Under the pieces are notes generated by a model. It did no database searches, was not told the DNA's origin, and saw only the letters and a program-made list of their open reading frames with translations. Of a DNA stretch of 64,000 nt, positions 18,815-29,410 are shown piece after piece (within the stretch, counting starts at the first letter, position 1; each line of letters starts with the position of its first letter). The DNA is taken from positions 62,001 to 126,000 of the forward strand of contig NZ_BMDJ01000003.1 of the NCBI RefSeq assembly GCF_014635725.1. Direction: 5' to 3'. Source of the stretch: Pedobacter mendelii. GTDB taxonomy: Bacteria; Bacteroidota; Bacteroidia; Sphingobacteriales; Sphingobacteriaceae. The position numbers and the translations under genes are program-made.

Positions 18815-21800
18815 TTAAAAACCGGCATAAATACCAAATGTGTATGTTCTTGAAGAAGGGTATCTTCCGTTATCAACGCCTGCCGATTGTGCATTTTGGA
18901 AACGTGAACCAACTTCAGGATCGTAGCCTGTATAGTCAGTAATGGTAAACAAGTTGGTTACATTACCATAAACCCTAAAGTAACTCAGCTTTATTTTTTG
19001 AACTAATTTAGATGGGAAACTATAGCCCACAACCAGGTTTTTTAACCGGAGGTATGAACCATCTTCTATATACCTGGTAGAAACCCTGTTGTTGTTATTT
19101 AAAGTTGATGTAGAAATTCTTGGTACAGTTGTATTAGGATTAGTAATGTAAACATTATTGATGTCTGCCGCACTTCCATTCGGATCTTTTAAACCGATAC
19201 GTGCATAATCATTAACAGATTGCAATAAACCAAAACCACTTTGCAAATCTTCGTTTGTTCTTTTTAATTGATTGAAGATTTTATTGCCGTAATTTCCGTT
19301 GAAAAATACGGTCAGGTCAAATGCTTTGTACTTAAATGTATTGCTAAATCCATACTGGAATTTTGGTAATGGAGAACCCAGATAAGTTAAATCTTTATTA
19401 TCTATGATTTTATCACCATTTAAATCTCTAAACTTAATATCACCTACCCAAATGCCATTTACACCTATAGTTCCTTGACTTGCACTATTTGTTAAATCTG
19501 CACCATCTTTAAAAACGCCATCTGCAATGAAGCCGTAAAATTCGCCGATTGATCTGCCTACAGTAACCTGCTGAACAATATCAGTTCCTAAATACTGAGG
19601 TAAATTTGTGTTTTCTGTAATTAGACTGGTAACCTTGTTTAAGTTTCGGGATAAAGTAACATTGGTTGTCCAGGTAAAATCTTTGCCCTTAATGTTTACC
19701 GAATTTAAGCTGAACTCAATCCCTTTGTTAACAATAGAGCCAATATTTTTGGTTGGTGCATTTAATTTTGCTACAGTAAACTGATCTTGTGGTGTTGTAC
19801 CTGAATAAAGAGGTAACGATAAACTGTTTAATAAGTTATTGGTATTTTTATAATATGCATCTACAGTAAATTGTAATCTATCTTTAAAGAAACTGGCATC
19901 AATACCTACGTTAGACGATTTTGTAGTTTCCCATTTTGCATCGGGATTAGGAACGTTATCCAATAAAACACCAAGACCCAATGCTGTTTGTGTTGTTCTG
20001 TAAGAAGTTCCATAAACGTAATCAGAAATGTTTTGATTGTTTACCAATCCATAACCTAAACGAAGTTTAAGATCACTTATGAAATCAACAGATTTCATAA
20101 AGCTTTCTTGTTTCAAACGATAAGCTAAAGCAAATGCATAAGTAAAGTTCCATCTATTATCAGGTGAAAATTTAGATGAACCATCATATCTAACGGTTGA
20201 TGTTAAGGTATATTTATCGTTGTAAGTAAAATTAAACCTGCCATAATAAGAATCTATAGCTTGTTGGCTTTTACCACTTGTTGAGGTAGCTTTAGTAGGA
20301 TCGCCTAAGTTAAGTTCAGAGTTTGTGGTTTGAAAATAACCCGTAGCAGTTGCATCAACAAAGCTGCTGGTATTTAATCTGGATTCATGACCAAGCGTAC
20401 CATTTAATTTATATTTAGAAGCAAAAGTATGATTGTAAGATAAATACGTACGAAATGTATTGTTGTTGTAAGCGGTAGTGCCTCTTCTGCCAAAACTGTT
20501 TGTTTTAGGAAACTGTCCAAACTGGTAAGCTGGTTCAAATTGTTCTATCTGACCAAAATTATAGTTTACCGCAATTTCATTTCTTAAAACAAAATCTTTT
20601 AAGAAGGTAATATCAGCATAAGCACTACCATAAACCTCACTTCTGGTTCTGGTATTGGTATTAATTTCAGTAAGTGCAAATGGATTTGTTAAAGTAAATA
20701 AAGAACTGGATGGGCCTCCATAAGAACCATCAGGATTTACCACTGCAATATCGGGCGATTGCCTGATGGCTAATTGTATCAAATTACCATCCTGATTATT
20801 TATATTTTCATTGATGCGATTTCCAGATATGTTTGTAGCCAACTTTAACCAGCTTGTGGCTTTGGTTTCTACATTTAATCTAACATTGTATCTTTTAAAA
20901 TCTGATTTAACTGCAATACCATCCTGAGAAAGGTATCCGGCATTCAAAATGTAATTAGTTCTTGAATCACCTCCATTTACGGATAGATTGTAATTTTGAA
21001 CAGGAGCCGTTCCAAATATGGCTTTCTGCCAGTTTGTTCCCTGCCCCAAAATAGAAGGATCTGCAAACAGCGGATTAGGTACTGCACCGTTAAGTACATC
21101 TCTAACATTTCTGAATGCGGCATATTCCGGCAATTCCATTACAGGTAAATATTTAGGTAATTCCTGAATACCATAAGAAGCGTCGATACTTACTTTTGGT
21201 GGTCCTGATTTTCCTTTTTTAGTGGTTACAATAACAACTCCATTACTAGCCTGGCTTCCGTAAATTGCAGTTGCAGATGCATCTTTCAAAATATCAATGC
21301 TTTCAATATCTGAAGGTGAAATGGTTGCCAGCGGATTTGTTCCGGGACTACCACCAGTATAAATTGCACCATTTACATCTCCGCCATAAAACACCCCATC
21401 AACTACGTACAGCGGCTCCTGATTACCACCTAAAGTTGATACCCCTCTGATTTGAACAGAAATACCACCGCCAGGCTGACCAGAATTGGTGTTAATAACA
21501 ACTCCTGCAACACGACCTTGTAGCGCCTGGTCGAAAGTAGTTGCTGCTGATTTAGCAATATCGTCGGCCTTTATTGATGATACAGAACCTGTTAAATCTT
21601 TACGCAAGGCTGTACCATATCCAACTACAACAACATCATTAAGGTTATTAACCGACATGGATAAACTGATATTAATTACATCCTGATTACCAATAGTAAC
21701 TTCCTTTGCTTGAGTACCAACGTAGCTAAATATCAATACATCGCCAACTGAAGCCTTAACAGAATAATTCCCAGCCGCATCTGTAACGGCTAACTGTGTT

Positions 21801-21979
21801 TTCTTTGATTTTAGTGAAATGCTTACCCCTGGGATAGCATCTTTTGAATTGTCATCACTTATAACTTTTCCGCGAATAGTTTTTTGAACAACCTGGCTAT
21901 AAGCCTCGGAGCTAATTTGCGTTAGAATGAAAATTAGAAACAGGTAAACAATACAAGTTTTGTTTATTAGGCTCTTCAT
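18815..21979 (-). CDS. SusC/RagA-family TonB-dependent receptor
   Basis: A 1054-aa outer-membrane importer. Signal peptide to SSEAYSQV, CarboxypepD_reg domain (IRGKVISDDNSKDAIPGVS, about 35-110), plug (DVVVVGYGTALRKDLTGSVS, GVVINTNSGQPGGGISVQIR, YVVDGVFYGG, SIDILKDASATAIYGSQAS) and a 22-strand-type beta barrel ending YPSSRTYTFGIYAGF with the usual C-terminal aromatic. It takes up oligosaccharides produced at the surface, powered by TonB. It lies 36 nt downstream of GH31 and 17 nt upstream of SusD, so it is co-transcribed with both. It is distinct from the partial SusC at the left edge. Confidence 0.96.
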   Translation of the reverse strand: MKSLINKTCIVYLFLIFILTQISSEAYSQVVQKTIRGKVISDDNSKDAIPGVSISLKSKKTQLAVTDAAGNYSVKASVGDVLIFSYVGTQAKEVTIGNQDVINISLSMSVNNLNDVVVVGYGTALRKDLTGSVSSIKADDIAKSAATTFDQALQGRVAGVVINTNSGQPGGGISVQIRGVSTLGGNQEPLYVVDGVFYGGDVNGAIYTGGSPGTNPLATISPSDIESIDILKDASATAIYGSQASNGVVIVTTKKGKSGPPKVSIDASYGIQELPKYLPVMELPEYAAFRNVRDVLNGAVPNPLFADPSILGQGTNWQKAIFGTAPVQNYNLSVNGGDSRTNYILNAGYLSQDGIAVKSDFKRYNVRLNVETKATSWLKLATNISGNRINENINNQDGNLIQLAIRQSPDIAVVNPDGSYGGPSSSLFTLTNPFALTEINTNTRTRSEVYGSAYADITFLKDFVLRNEIAVNYNFGQIEQFEPAYQFGQFPKTNSFGRRGTTAYNNNTFRTYLSYNHTFASKYKLNGTLGHESRLNTSSFVDATATGYFQTTNSELNLGDPTKATSTSGKSQQAIDSYYGRFNFTYNDKYTLTSTVRYDGSSKFSPDNRWNFTYAFALAYRLKQESFMKSVDFISDLKLRLGYGLVNNQNISDYVYGTSYRTTQTALGLGVLLDNVPNPDAKWETTKSSNVGIDASFFKDRLQFTVDAYYKNTNNLLNSLSLPLYSGTTPQDQFTVAKLNAPTKNIGSIVNKGIEFSLNSVNIKGKDFTWTTNVTLSRNLNKVTSLITENTNLPQYLGTDIVQQVTVGRSIGEFYGFIADGVFKDGADLTNSASQGTIGVNGIWVGDIKFRDLNGDKIIDNKDLTYLGSPLPKFQYGFSNTFKYKAFDLTVFFNGNYGNKIFNQLKRTNEDLQSGFGLLQSVNDYARIGLKDPNGSAADINNVYITNPNTTVPRISTSTLNNNNRVSTRYIEDGSYLRLKNLVVGYSFPSKLVQKIKLSYFRVYGNVTNLFTITDYTGYDPEVGSRFQNAQSAGVDNGRYPSSRTYTFGIYAGF

Positions 21980-22015
21980 CTTTTTAGTTTTGTAAATAAT
22001 TGTCTCATAAATTGT

Positions 22016-24862
22016 TTATTTAAATTTGGTTATTGTTTGTTCACCATTATACTGAATGGTTTTATCGGGCTTTTGGTTAAAATTTAAAGGCTTTGGTTTT
22101 TTAGGGTTTATGAAAACGATGTTAAACGTTCTATCCTTTACCATTCCCTTGTAAGCTCCTTTACGTTCTGAAATGGTTAAAGATTTTGAAACTTCATTAT
22201 AACTGAACTGAATAGTAGCAAAAGCACCTTTTTCATAATTATAGTTTAGTCCCTCATCCTCATAAAGCGTAAACGTTCCATCTTTTCCTCCATAAACATA
22301 TAAAGTGATTGGGTCGGCAGGTTTCTCATCGGTATATTGTATTTCTGGTCCATAAGGAATAATAGAACCATCCTTAACATAAATTGGCATTTGATTGTAT
22401 GGTGCATTTGCAGTTATCATTTGACCACCTTTAGTATATTTTCCGGTATATAAATCGTACCATCCATTACCTTCCGGCAGATAAACTTTTCTTGTTGTTA
22501 CGCCATATTTGTAAACCGGATTGATAAGCAATGATGGCCCGAACATGTATTCATCAGCAATATTATTAACTTTTGGGTCTGCTGCATAATCCATAACCAA
22601 ACCACGCATAATGGTATAATCTTTTTGGTAACTCGCTCCAGCAAGCGAATAGATATAAGGCATTAAACGGTAGCGTAATTTGTTATAGTAAAGAATACTT
22701 TTATAAGCAGGATGATTTTCTGGGGCAATATTATAAATTTCGCGATAAGGAAATTGACCATGTCCTCTAAATAAAGGAACAAAAGCACCAAATTGATACC
22801 ATCTGGTATTTAGTTCTCTCCACTCCGCCAAATCTTTTTCATTGGGTTTTTCATACCTGCGCTCTACAGAAAAACCACCAATATCCATGGTCCAGTAAGG
22901 TAAGCCTGATAAGGAAAAATTAATGCCAGCAGAAATCTGCGATTTCATGTCTTCCCATCTTGATGCAATATCACCACTCCAGGTTGCTGCTGCATAACGC
23001 TGCAAACCACCATAAGCAGAACGGGTTAAGATAAATACGCGATCGTTAGGGTTTTCTTTACGCTGCCCTTCATAAACACCTTTTGAATTTTGCAATGGAA
23101 AAGCATTAAAATACTTAGTTCCCGAACCTAAATAAGTTGGAGTCATATTTTGTTTTCTTTCCCAGATAGGCAAATTTGAGTGGATATCGGGTTCAGTAGC
23201 ATCCATCCACCAGGCATCGATACCTTTTTTGTATAACGTTTTGTTCATTAAATTCCAGAACATGGTACGGGCTTCAGGATTAAAAGCATCGTAAAAAGTA
23301 GATTGGTAGCCCAGCCAGTCTTTTCTTCCATCGGCAATATTTCGTTTATACAAAAAGCCATTTTTGTTCATCAGCTCGTAATTGGAATTGCCTGTGTAAA
23401 ATTTCGGCCAAACCGAAATCATTAAACGCGTATGGTAAGTATCGTGCAAGGTTTTAATCATACCATCTGCATCAGGGAAACGACTTTTATCAAATTCATG
23501 TGTACCCCAGCTATCCGGTTTCCAGTATTGCCAATCAAGAACAATATTATCTAATGGGATTTTACGATCCCTGAATTCTTTAACCACGCCCAAAAGTTCT
23601 TCCTGAGTTTTGTACCTTTCTCTGCTTTGCCAAAAACCCATTGCCCATTTCGGCATTAAAACGGCTTTACCGGTAAGCGTTCTGTAACCGCTGATTACCT
23701 CGTCAGCATTTGCGCCTGATACAAAATAATAGTTAATTTCATTGCCCGATTCGGATGAAAAAGCGTACTGATTCTTGTCCGCCTGAGGTATTGGCGTTAA
23801 ACACTTGATGGATAGGTAGGATTCATTACCATCAGGAATCCATTCTATTTTTAAGTCGTATTTTTTATCTTTCAACATTTCCGTTTCCACAACTGCCGAA
23901 CCAGGATTCCAGGCTTGTCTCCATTTATCGACAAGCATTTCGCCATTAATCCAAATTTTTATGTAGCCGGCATATTTAACATTGAAATGTTGAAGACCAG
24001 AATATCCGGAAGAAATTTTACCTTCCCATTTTACAATTCCATCCGCCATTTTAAAACTGTCGGGGAATTTTTTCATATCGCTTAAAAAAGAATAGTCAAT
24101 ATCCGATTCTGCTCTCTTAACAACTATCTCGCCTGTTTTCTTATTCGAATAACTAGCTGTTAACCAACCCCTTTCTCCTTCTTTAGAAAATAAACCCAAA
24201 CTTGAAAGTGGCTGATAATCTCTGATATCGCCAACTTTGGTAATCGAATAATTATCCCAAAGAATACCATAATTTTTATTGCTTAATAAGAATGGAATTG
24301 CAACATCAGTATTGTTTTGAAGTAATAAGACCTGTTTACCTTTATAGTTCATCATATCATCTTGATGTTGGCCCAAACCATAAATTGCTTCCTCTTCTGG
24401 AGAATTAAAAATCTGTTCAATCTGATAGCTTGCTTCACCATCATTAGATACAGCTTTAAATAATCTTGATGCATTCTGCTTCTCTTCAAGAATATTTTTT
24501 CCGTTAATATCCTGATATTGAATTTGGCCAGTTGTTATATTAACCTTTGCAATAAGTGCATGAGTTTTGAGCTGTATATAATCGCCAGCTTCTGAAACGG
24601 TATATTCGGGCTTAGATTTAACAGGTATAACCATTAAACTTGGTTCAAGCGAAAAATCATCGGCTGATGTAATTACGGCATGGATTATTTTATCAGATAT
24701 TACATTTAGCTTAATTTGTTTTCCAATACTCGAATTATTGTTAATTGGGTATACAATTATTCCATTATCTATTTTTTTGTAATGGATATTTTGTGCAGAG
24801 CAAAAAACAGGGATAGCAAATAAAAATACTGTTGTACTTAAAATGGTAGAAATTGTTCTCAT
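22016..24862 (-). CDS. GH31 family alpha-glycosidase with PA14-type insertion (alpha-xylosidase type)
   Basis: The frame extends to a GTG at 24883, but the ATG at 24862 gives the cleaner signal peptide (MRTISTILSTTVFLFAIPVF). After the N-terminal beta-sandwich (about 30-230) there is a PA14-like insert (about 230-360: VKWEGKISSGYSGLQHF, GYIKIWINGEMLVDKWRQAW). The GH31 barrel carries PKWAMGFWQSRERYK, NIVLDWQYWKPDSWG, nucleophile Asp in WWMDATEPD (near 554) and acid/base Asp in ATWSGDIASRW. PA14 inserts and the DWQYW/HEFD pattern are characteristic of xyloglucan-active alpha-xylosidases such as BoGH31A and CjXyl31A. The likely job is removal of non-reducing-end alpha-1,6-xylose from xyloglucan oligosaccharides. 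It is the first gene of the operon. Substrate specificity is inference from architecture. Confidence 0.9.
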   Translation of the reverse strand: MRTISTILSTTVFLFAIPVFCSAQNIHYKKIDNGIIVYPINNNSSIGKQIKLNVISDKIIHAVITSADDFSLEPSLMVIPVKSKPEYTVSEAGDYIQLKTHALIAKVNITTGQIQYQDINGKNILEEKQNASRLFKAVSNDGEASYQIEQIFNSPEEEAIYGLGQHQDDMMNYKGKQVLLLQNNTDVAIPFLLSNKNYGILWDNYSITKVGDIRDYQPLSSLGLFSKEGERGWLTASYSNKKTGEIVVKRAESDIDYSFLSDMKKFPDSFKMADGIVKWEGKISSGYSGLQHFNVKYAGYIKIWINGEMLVDKWRQAWNPGSAVVETEMLKDKKYDLKIEWIPDGNESYLSIKCLTPIPQADKNQYAFSSESGNEINYYFVSGANADEVISGYRTLTGKAVLMPKWAMGFWQSRERYKTQEELLGVVKEFRDRKIPLDNIVLDWQYWKPDSWGTHEFDKSRFPDADGMIKTLHDTYHTRLMISVWPKFYTGNSNYELMNKNGFLYKRNIADGRKDWLGYQSTFYDAFNPEARTMFWNLMNKTLYKKGIDAWWMDATEPDIHSNLPIWERKQNMTPTYLGSGTKYFNAFPLQNSKGVYEGQRKENPNDRVFILTRSAYGGLQRYAAATWSGDIASRWEDMKSQISAGINFSLSGLPYWTMDIGGFSVERRYEKPNEKDLAEWRELNTRWYQFGAFVPLFRGHGQFPYREIYNIAPENHPAYKSILYYNKLRYRLMPYIYSLAGASYQKDYTIMRGLVMDYAADPKVNNIADEYMFGPSLLINPVYKYGVTTRKVYLPEGNGWYDLYTGKYTKGGQMITANAPYNQMPIYVKDGSIIPYGPEIQYTDEKPADPITLYVYGGKDGTFTLYEDEGLNYNYEKGAFATIQFSYNEVSKSLTISERKGAYKGMVKDRTFNIVFINPKKPKPLNFNQKPDKTIQYNGEQTITKFK

Positions 24863-24947
24863 AAAGCTTATTGTAAATCGCACTTCGCGTTTACCTAAAT
24901 ATTTGGTTATTGATAAGCTAAAGGTAAGTGACTATTAAAATTTGGCA

Positions 24948-24985
24948 GGTATGCAAATGTTTAAGAATAGGTGCTCAAATGTTAA
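24948..24985. promoter_or_regulatory. Direct repeat upstream of GH31, candidate HTCS operator
   Basis: The motif GGT-NNN-CAAATGTT occurs twice with a 22-bp period (CAAATGTT at 24954-24961 and 24976-24983). This puts both copies on the same helix face, as expected for the AraC-type output domain of the HTCS. It sits in the 169-bp gap between the regulator and the first PUL gene. Two copies only; function is inferred. Confidence 0.45.
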
Positions 24986-25031
24986 CTTGCATAAAAAAAT
25001 GCCTTTATAACTATTTAAACACATTTAAGTA

Positions 25032-28000
25032 TTATTTTTTGTTGGATTTTTGTGTAATATATGCTGAAGGAAGCATGTTAAATTCTTGTTTAAAATATTT
25101 TGTAAAATATTTTGGGTTGTTGAATCCAACCTCATAGGCAATTTCTGAGATAGTTAATTGCGATTTTTCTAAAAGCTGCGTTGATTTTTTAAGGCGATAA
25201 TAGCGGATATATTCTACCGGTGATTTACCTGTAAGTAGTAATACTTTTTTATACAAACTTACCCTGCTCATGTTCATCTCACCACTTAGCTGATCTACAG
25301 AATATTCGGAATTAGAAACATTATTTTCGATAAGTAAAGTAAGTTGACGCATAAATTTTTCATCAACGGATTCTATTTCATCAGTCTTCGGGCTAATATT
25401 TACTTGTTTTTTAAATTTTATTTCTGACGATTTAAGTTGGGTGAGTTGATTCTTAATTTTAAAAAGTAAAATTTCGAAATTAAAAGGCTTCATTAAATAA
25501 TCGTTTGCGCCAGTTTCCAAGCCTGAAATTTGCATTTCTTCACCTGTAAGCGCAGTTAACAATATCACCGGTGTATTGGCAGTACGTTGATCGCCTTTAA
25601 TTTTCCTGCATAAATCAATGCCATTCATTTCAGGCATACTCACATCACTTACAACCAAATCGGGATGAACCGATAACACCTTTTGCCAACCTTCTTTTCC
25701 ATTTGAAGCTTCAAAAATCTGATAATATTCATTTAGGTTATCTTTTAGATAAAAACGAAAATCATCATTATCCTCAACCAGTAATAATATGGGCTTCTTA
25801 TTATATTCGGAAAAATTGGGTTGATTTTTTTCTTCTGCTACTATCCTTAAAGGTGATTTAACTGTAAAACTGAGTTTACTGTTTTCTACAATAGTTACAT
25901 CGGCTTCATTAAAAGGAATTTTAACAGTAAACTTAGAACCAACACCAACTTCGCTTTCGGCCCAAACTTTGCCACCATGCATGCGTACAAACTCTTTTGT
26001 TATCGATAAACCTATTCCACTACCCTGATTAACAAAAGAACCTGGAATATCACTTTGAAAAAAGCGGTCGAATATTCTATTTAATTTATCTTCATCAATC
26101 CCAATACCATTATCGGTTATATTAATTAAAAGTATGGTTTTATTACTTTCGCTTTGCATTGAGCTTAGCTTAACCGCAACTTCGCCACTTTCAGGTGTGA
26201 ATTTAAAGGCGTTAGAAAGAAGATTAAATAAAATTCTTTCGATTTTATCGTAATCGAACTCGGTAATAAGACTCGTTAAATCTGATTCAAAATGAAATTT
26301 TATATTCTTTTTATCTGCAATATCTGTAAATGAATAGGTTAACTCCTTGATAAAATCAACAATATCACCAAGTTTATAATCGAGTTTCAACTGCTGAACC
26401 TCCATTCTTCTAAAATCCAGCAACTGGTTAACCATGTTAAGCAATCGCCTTCCATTTCTATGGATCATTTGCATTTGTTGCTTTTTCCCAATTTCTTCAG
26501 TCTGTTTAATCAGCTTTTCCATTGGTGTAATGATAAGGGATAAAGGTGTTCTAAACTCATGACTTATATTAGTGAAGAATTTAATCTTCATTAAGTCTAA
26601 TTCATGCATTCTTTTTGCCTCAAGTCGCTCCTGTTCAATTGCAAATTCTGTTTTTAATTTCCTTATTCCTCTCTGTCTAACCAGAAAAAGTACACCGCCG
26701 ATGAAAGATAAATACAGAAGGTAAGCCAAAGGTGTTTTCCAGAAGGGTGGTAATATCTTTATCGAAATTCTTTTCTCGTTTGCAACCCAATCTCCAGCAG
26801 AGTTGGTAGAAGCTACTTTAAAAATATATGATCCTGGATCTAAATTGGTATATGTTGCTCTTCTTAAATTACCTGAAGGTTCTTGCCATGTTTTATCAAA
26901 ACCCTCCAGCATGTACCTGTATTTTATTTTATCAGGATTAAAATAGTTTAATGCAGTAAACTCTACTGATATAACATTGTTCCTGTGATTTAAAGATAGC
27001 TTAGAGGTACTATTCAGAATTTTATTTAAAATTATTTCTCCATCAAATTCTTCATCCACACCAACGGCTTTATTAGCAATTTGTAATTCTGAAAGAGCAA
27101 TTTCGGGTTTGCTATGATCGGTTTTAATATCTTCTGGTTTAAACATATTAAAGCCATTCGCTCCTCCAAATATGAGTTCTCCTTTTTTTGTAACATAAGC
27201 AGAATTAACATTAAATTCTTTCCCCTGCAAACCATCTTGCTGATCATAATTCCTAAAAGAATAAGCAAAACCATTAACATTTTTTTTTACTTTAATAAAT
27301 GTTAAACCTTTTGTAGTACTTAACCAAAGGTTTTTGTTTTTATCTTCTACAATATTAAGGGTTGTATTATCTGGCAAACCATTTTCCATCCTATATACTT
27401 CGAAATGGGCTTTTCTTGGGTCATACCGATTTAGTCCATCTCTGGTTGTTATCCAGATAAAACCATAGCTATCTTCTAAAATGTCATAAACATTTCCATT
27501 ACTTAATGAATTTTTAAGGTGAGGGTCTGCATTAAAATGCGTGAATTTATTTGTCTTTTTTTCCCAGAAATCCAATCCTGATGATGTACCGATATATGCA
27601 TTGCCATTCTTATCCTTTAACAACGCTGTTATAAAATTAGAAGCAACGCTATTTTTTGATGAATATGCCTTATAATGAGTAAAGATTCCATTTGACCTAT
27701 CGAGTACATCAATTCCGGCACCTAAAGTTCCAATCCAAAGTTTTTTATCATCACCTTCAATAATATCCCAAATCCGGTCATCACCTAAACTATTTATATT
27801 TTTAGTTTCGTGCCGATAATGTTTAAAATTGTTTCCATCAAAGCAATCTAAACCACCGAAATATGTACCAATCCAAAGTTTTTTTTCATCATCTATAAAT
27901 AAGCTGACAACGATATCATTACTTATGCTATTTTGATTACTTGGATTATGCTTGTATTTCAGGTAGCTCTGTGTTTTTCTGTCGTAATATATTAAGCCTT

Positions 28001-29159
28001 GTCCATTGGTACCAATCCATAAGTTACCTTTATCATCTTCTACAAATCTATTAACGTCATCGTAAGGCAAACTGTTTGCATTAGAAGCTAAATGTTTAAA
28101 TAAAGGGAATTTAATAATATTTTGATGGTAGTAGCTTATACCTTTTTTAAAAGTACCTACCCAAATGATGCCAGAATCGTCTTTATAAAGACTTACAACG
28201 CTGTTTTGGCTAAGCGTTTTTGGGTCATCTTCCCTACTTTCAACATAACTTATTTCAAAAGTTTTTTTATCTAAAACATTAATTCCACCATGGTCAGTTC
28301 CAATCCAAATTTGGCCGTTGTCATCTTGAATAATTCCTGTTATAAGATTATTATTTAAGCCACCTTGCTTTTTGTTGAAATATTTTACCTGATTTATTTT
28401 AGGGTCATAGTAAGTTAAGCCATCTTGATCATTAAAACTCCAGATAAAGAACGCTCCGCTATTATCAATAAAAAACCGTAGAGGCTTGAACTCTGTTTGC
28501 TCTTTAGTTTTTAAAAGGGTAAAACGCTTTTTTATTTTTAGAGAACCTATTTCTATCAATTCGAAGGTTTTATCAGTATGAAGAACATAGAAATTACCTT
28601 TATCATCGTTTTGGATGTGGGCAACTGGTGCTATGCCAAGTGCTCCCAAATTTTTATCAGCACATTTTAATTGAATGGTTTGTTTTTTATTCGGTTGATA
28701 AATAAAAACACCATCACCACCTGCATTAAACCAAAAGTTGCCCAGCTTATCTTTTTTAACCCCTATTATTTTTGTGGTAAATATGCCTAGTTTTTTAAAA
28801 TATGGGGCAACATCCTGTATAAAACTTTGTTTTTCAAGATCAAAAATATTTAAACCCGCACGTGTATCAATTAATAATTTAGCATCAGGAAGTTCACTTA
28901 TGGTGTTTATAAAATCATCACTTAAAGTTTTAGAATCTCTTGAATTGTGTTTAAAAACTTTAAATTGGTAACCATCATAACGATTTAGGCCTGCCATGGT
29001 ACCAAACCACATATATCCCTGAATATCTTTATAAATAGCGGTTACCTGATTATTTGAAAGACCATTAGATAAATCGAGTCTTGAAAACTGCAATTGACTT
29101 TTTTGAGCCGAAGCGAATCCACAAGTAATCAGTAAAATAGAGATAATTTTGAGACGCAT
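25032..29159 (-). CDS. Hybrid two-component system regulator (HTCS) of the PUL
   Basis: A 1375-aa one-protein sensor and regulator. Signal peptide (to GFASAQ), periplasmic double beta-propeller built from Reg_prop repeats (WFGTMAGLNRYDG, WIGTDHGGINVLD, WIGTYFGGLDCFDG and others, about 25-690), a Y_Y_Y domain (about 735-810), one TM segment (LAYLLYLSFIGGVLFLV), histidine kinase with phospho-acceptor His in NISHEFRTPL (near 865) and ATPase motifs (DNGIGID, GSGIGLSITKEF). A receiver domain follows with Asp in VVSDVSMPEMNGIDLC (near 1170), then an AraC-type HTH (MSRVSLYKKVLLLTGKSPVEY, ISEIAYEVGFNNPKYFTKYF). It is expected to bind an oligosaccharide in the periplasm and switch on the operon beginning at GH31. 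It has all kinase and receiver residues. Confidence 0.95.
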   Translation of the reverse strand: MRLKIISILLITCGFASAQKSQLQFSRLDLSNGLSNNQVTAIYKDIQGYMWFGTMAGLNRYDGYQFKVFKHNSRDSKTLSDDFINTISELPDAKLLIDTRAGLNIFDLEKQSFIQDVAPYFKKLGIFTTKIIGVKKDKLGNFWFNAGGDGVFIYQPNKKQTIQLKCADKNLGALGIAPVAHIQNDDKGNFYVLHTDKTFELIEIGSLKIKKRFTLLKTKEQTEFKPLRFFIDNSGAFFIWSFNDQDGLTYYDPKINQVKYFNKKQGGLNNNLITGIIQDDNGQIWIGTDHGGINVLDKKTFEISYVESREDDPKTLSQNSVVSLYKDDSGIIWVGTFKKGISYYHQNIIKFPLFKHLASNANSLPYDDVNRFVEDDKGNLWIGTNGQGLIYYDRKTQSYLKYKHNPSNQNSISNDIVVSLFIDDEKKLWIGTYFGGLDCFDGNNFKHYRHETKNINSLGDDRIWDIIEGDDKKLWIGTLGAGIDVLDRSNGIFTHYKAYSSKNSVASNFITALLKDKNGNAYIGTSSGLDFWEKKTNKFTHFNADPHLKNSLSNGNVYDILEDSYGFIWITTRDGLNRYDPRKAHFEVYRMENGLPDNTTLNIVEDKNKNLWLSTTKGLTFIKVKKNVNGFAYSFRNYDQQDGLQGKEFNVNSAYVTKKGELIFGGANGFNMFKPEDIKTDHSKPEIALSELQIANKAVGVDEEFDGEIILNKILNSTSKLSLNHRNNVISVEFTALNYFNPDKIKYRYMLEGFDKTWQEPSGNLRRATYTNLDPGSYIFKVASTNSAGDWVANEKRISIKILPPFWKTPLAYLLYLSFIGGVLFLVRQRGIRKLKTEFAIEQERLEAKRMHELDLMKIKFFTNISHEFRTPLSLIITPMEKLIKQTEEIGKKQQMQMIHRNGRRLLNMVNQLLDFRRMEVQQLKLDYKLGDIVDFIKELTYSFTDIADKKNIKFHFESDLTSLITEFDYDKIERILFNLLSNAFKFTPESGEVAVKLSSMQSESNKTILLINITDNGIGIDEDKLNRIFDRFFQSDIPGSFVNQGSGIGLSITKEFVRMHGGKVWAESEVGVGSKFTVKIPFNEADVTIVENSKLSFTVKSPLRIVAEEKNQPNFSEYNKKPILLLVEDNDDFRFYLKDNLNEYYQIFEASNGKEGWQKVLSVHPDLVVSDVSMPEMNGIDLCRKIKGDQRTANTPVILLTALTGEEMQISGLETGANDYLMKPFNFEILLFKIKNQLTQLKSSEIKFKKQVNISPKTDEIESVDEKFMRQLTLLIENNVSNSEYSVDQLSGEMNMSRVSLYKKVLLLTGKSPVEYIRYYRLKKSTQLLEKSQLTISEIAYEVGFNNPKYFTKYFKQEFNMLPSAYITQKSNKK

Positions 29160-29410
29160 TTTAAATTAAAATAAATATTTGGCTCAGTAATGAAGTACAA
29201 TGTAAGAATAAAAAGCAAGATACAAAGCTTTAGAAGCGATAAAATTAAGCAGATAATGTGTTTAAAAAAAGGATTTAAACAAAGATATGTTTCAAACGAT
29301 TATGAAGCTAAAAACGTTGTAGATTTTTAAATGACCATAATGAACAGAATGACAAGGTCGAATTTTTAAAATCATCAGAAAAGATGATTACTTTAGATGA
29401 GAGAATTTGT

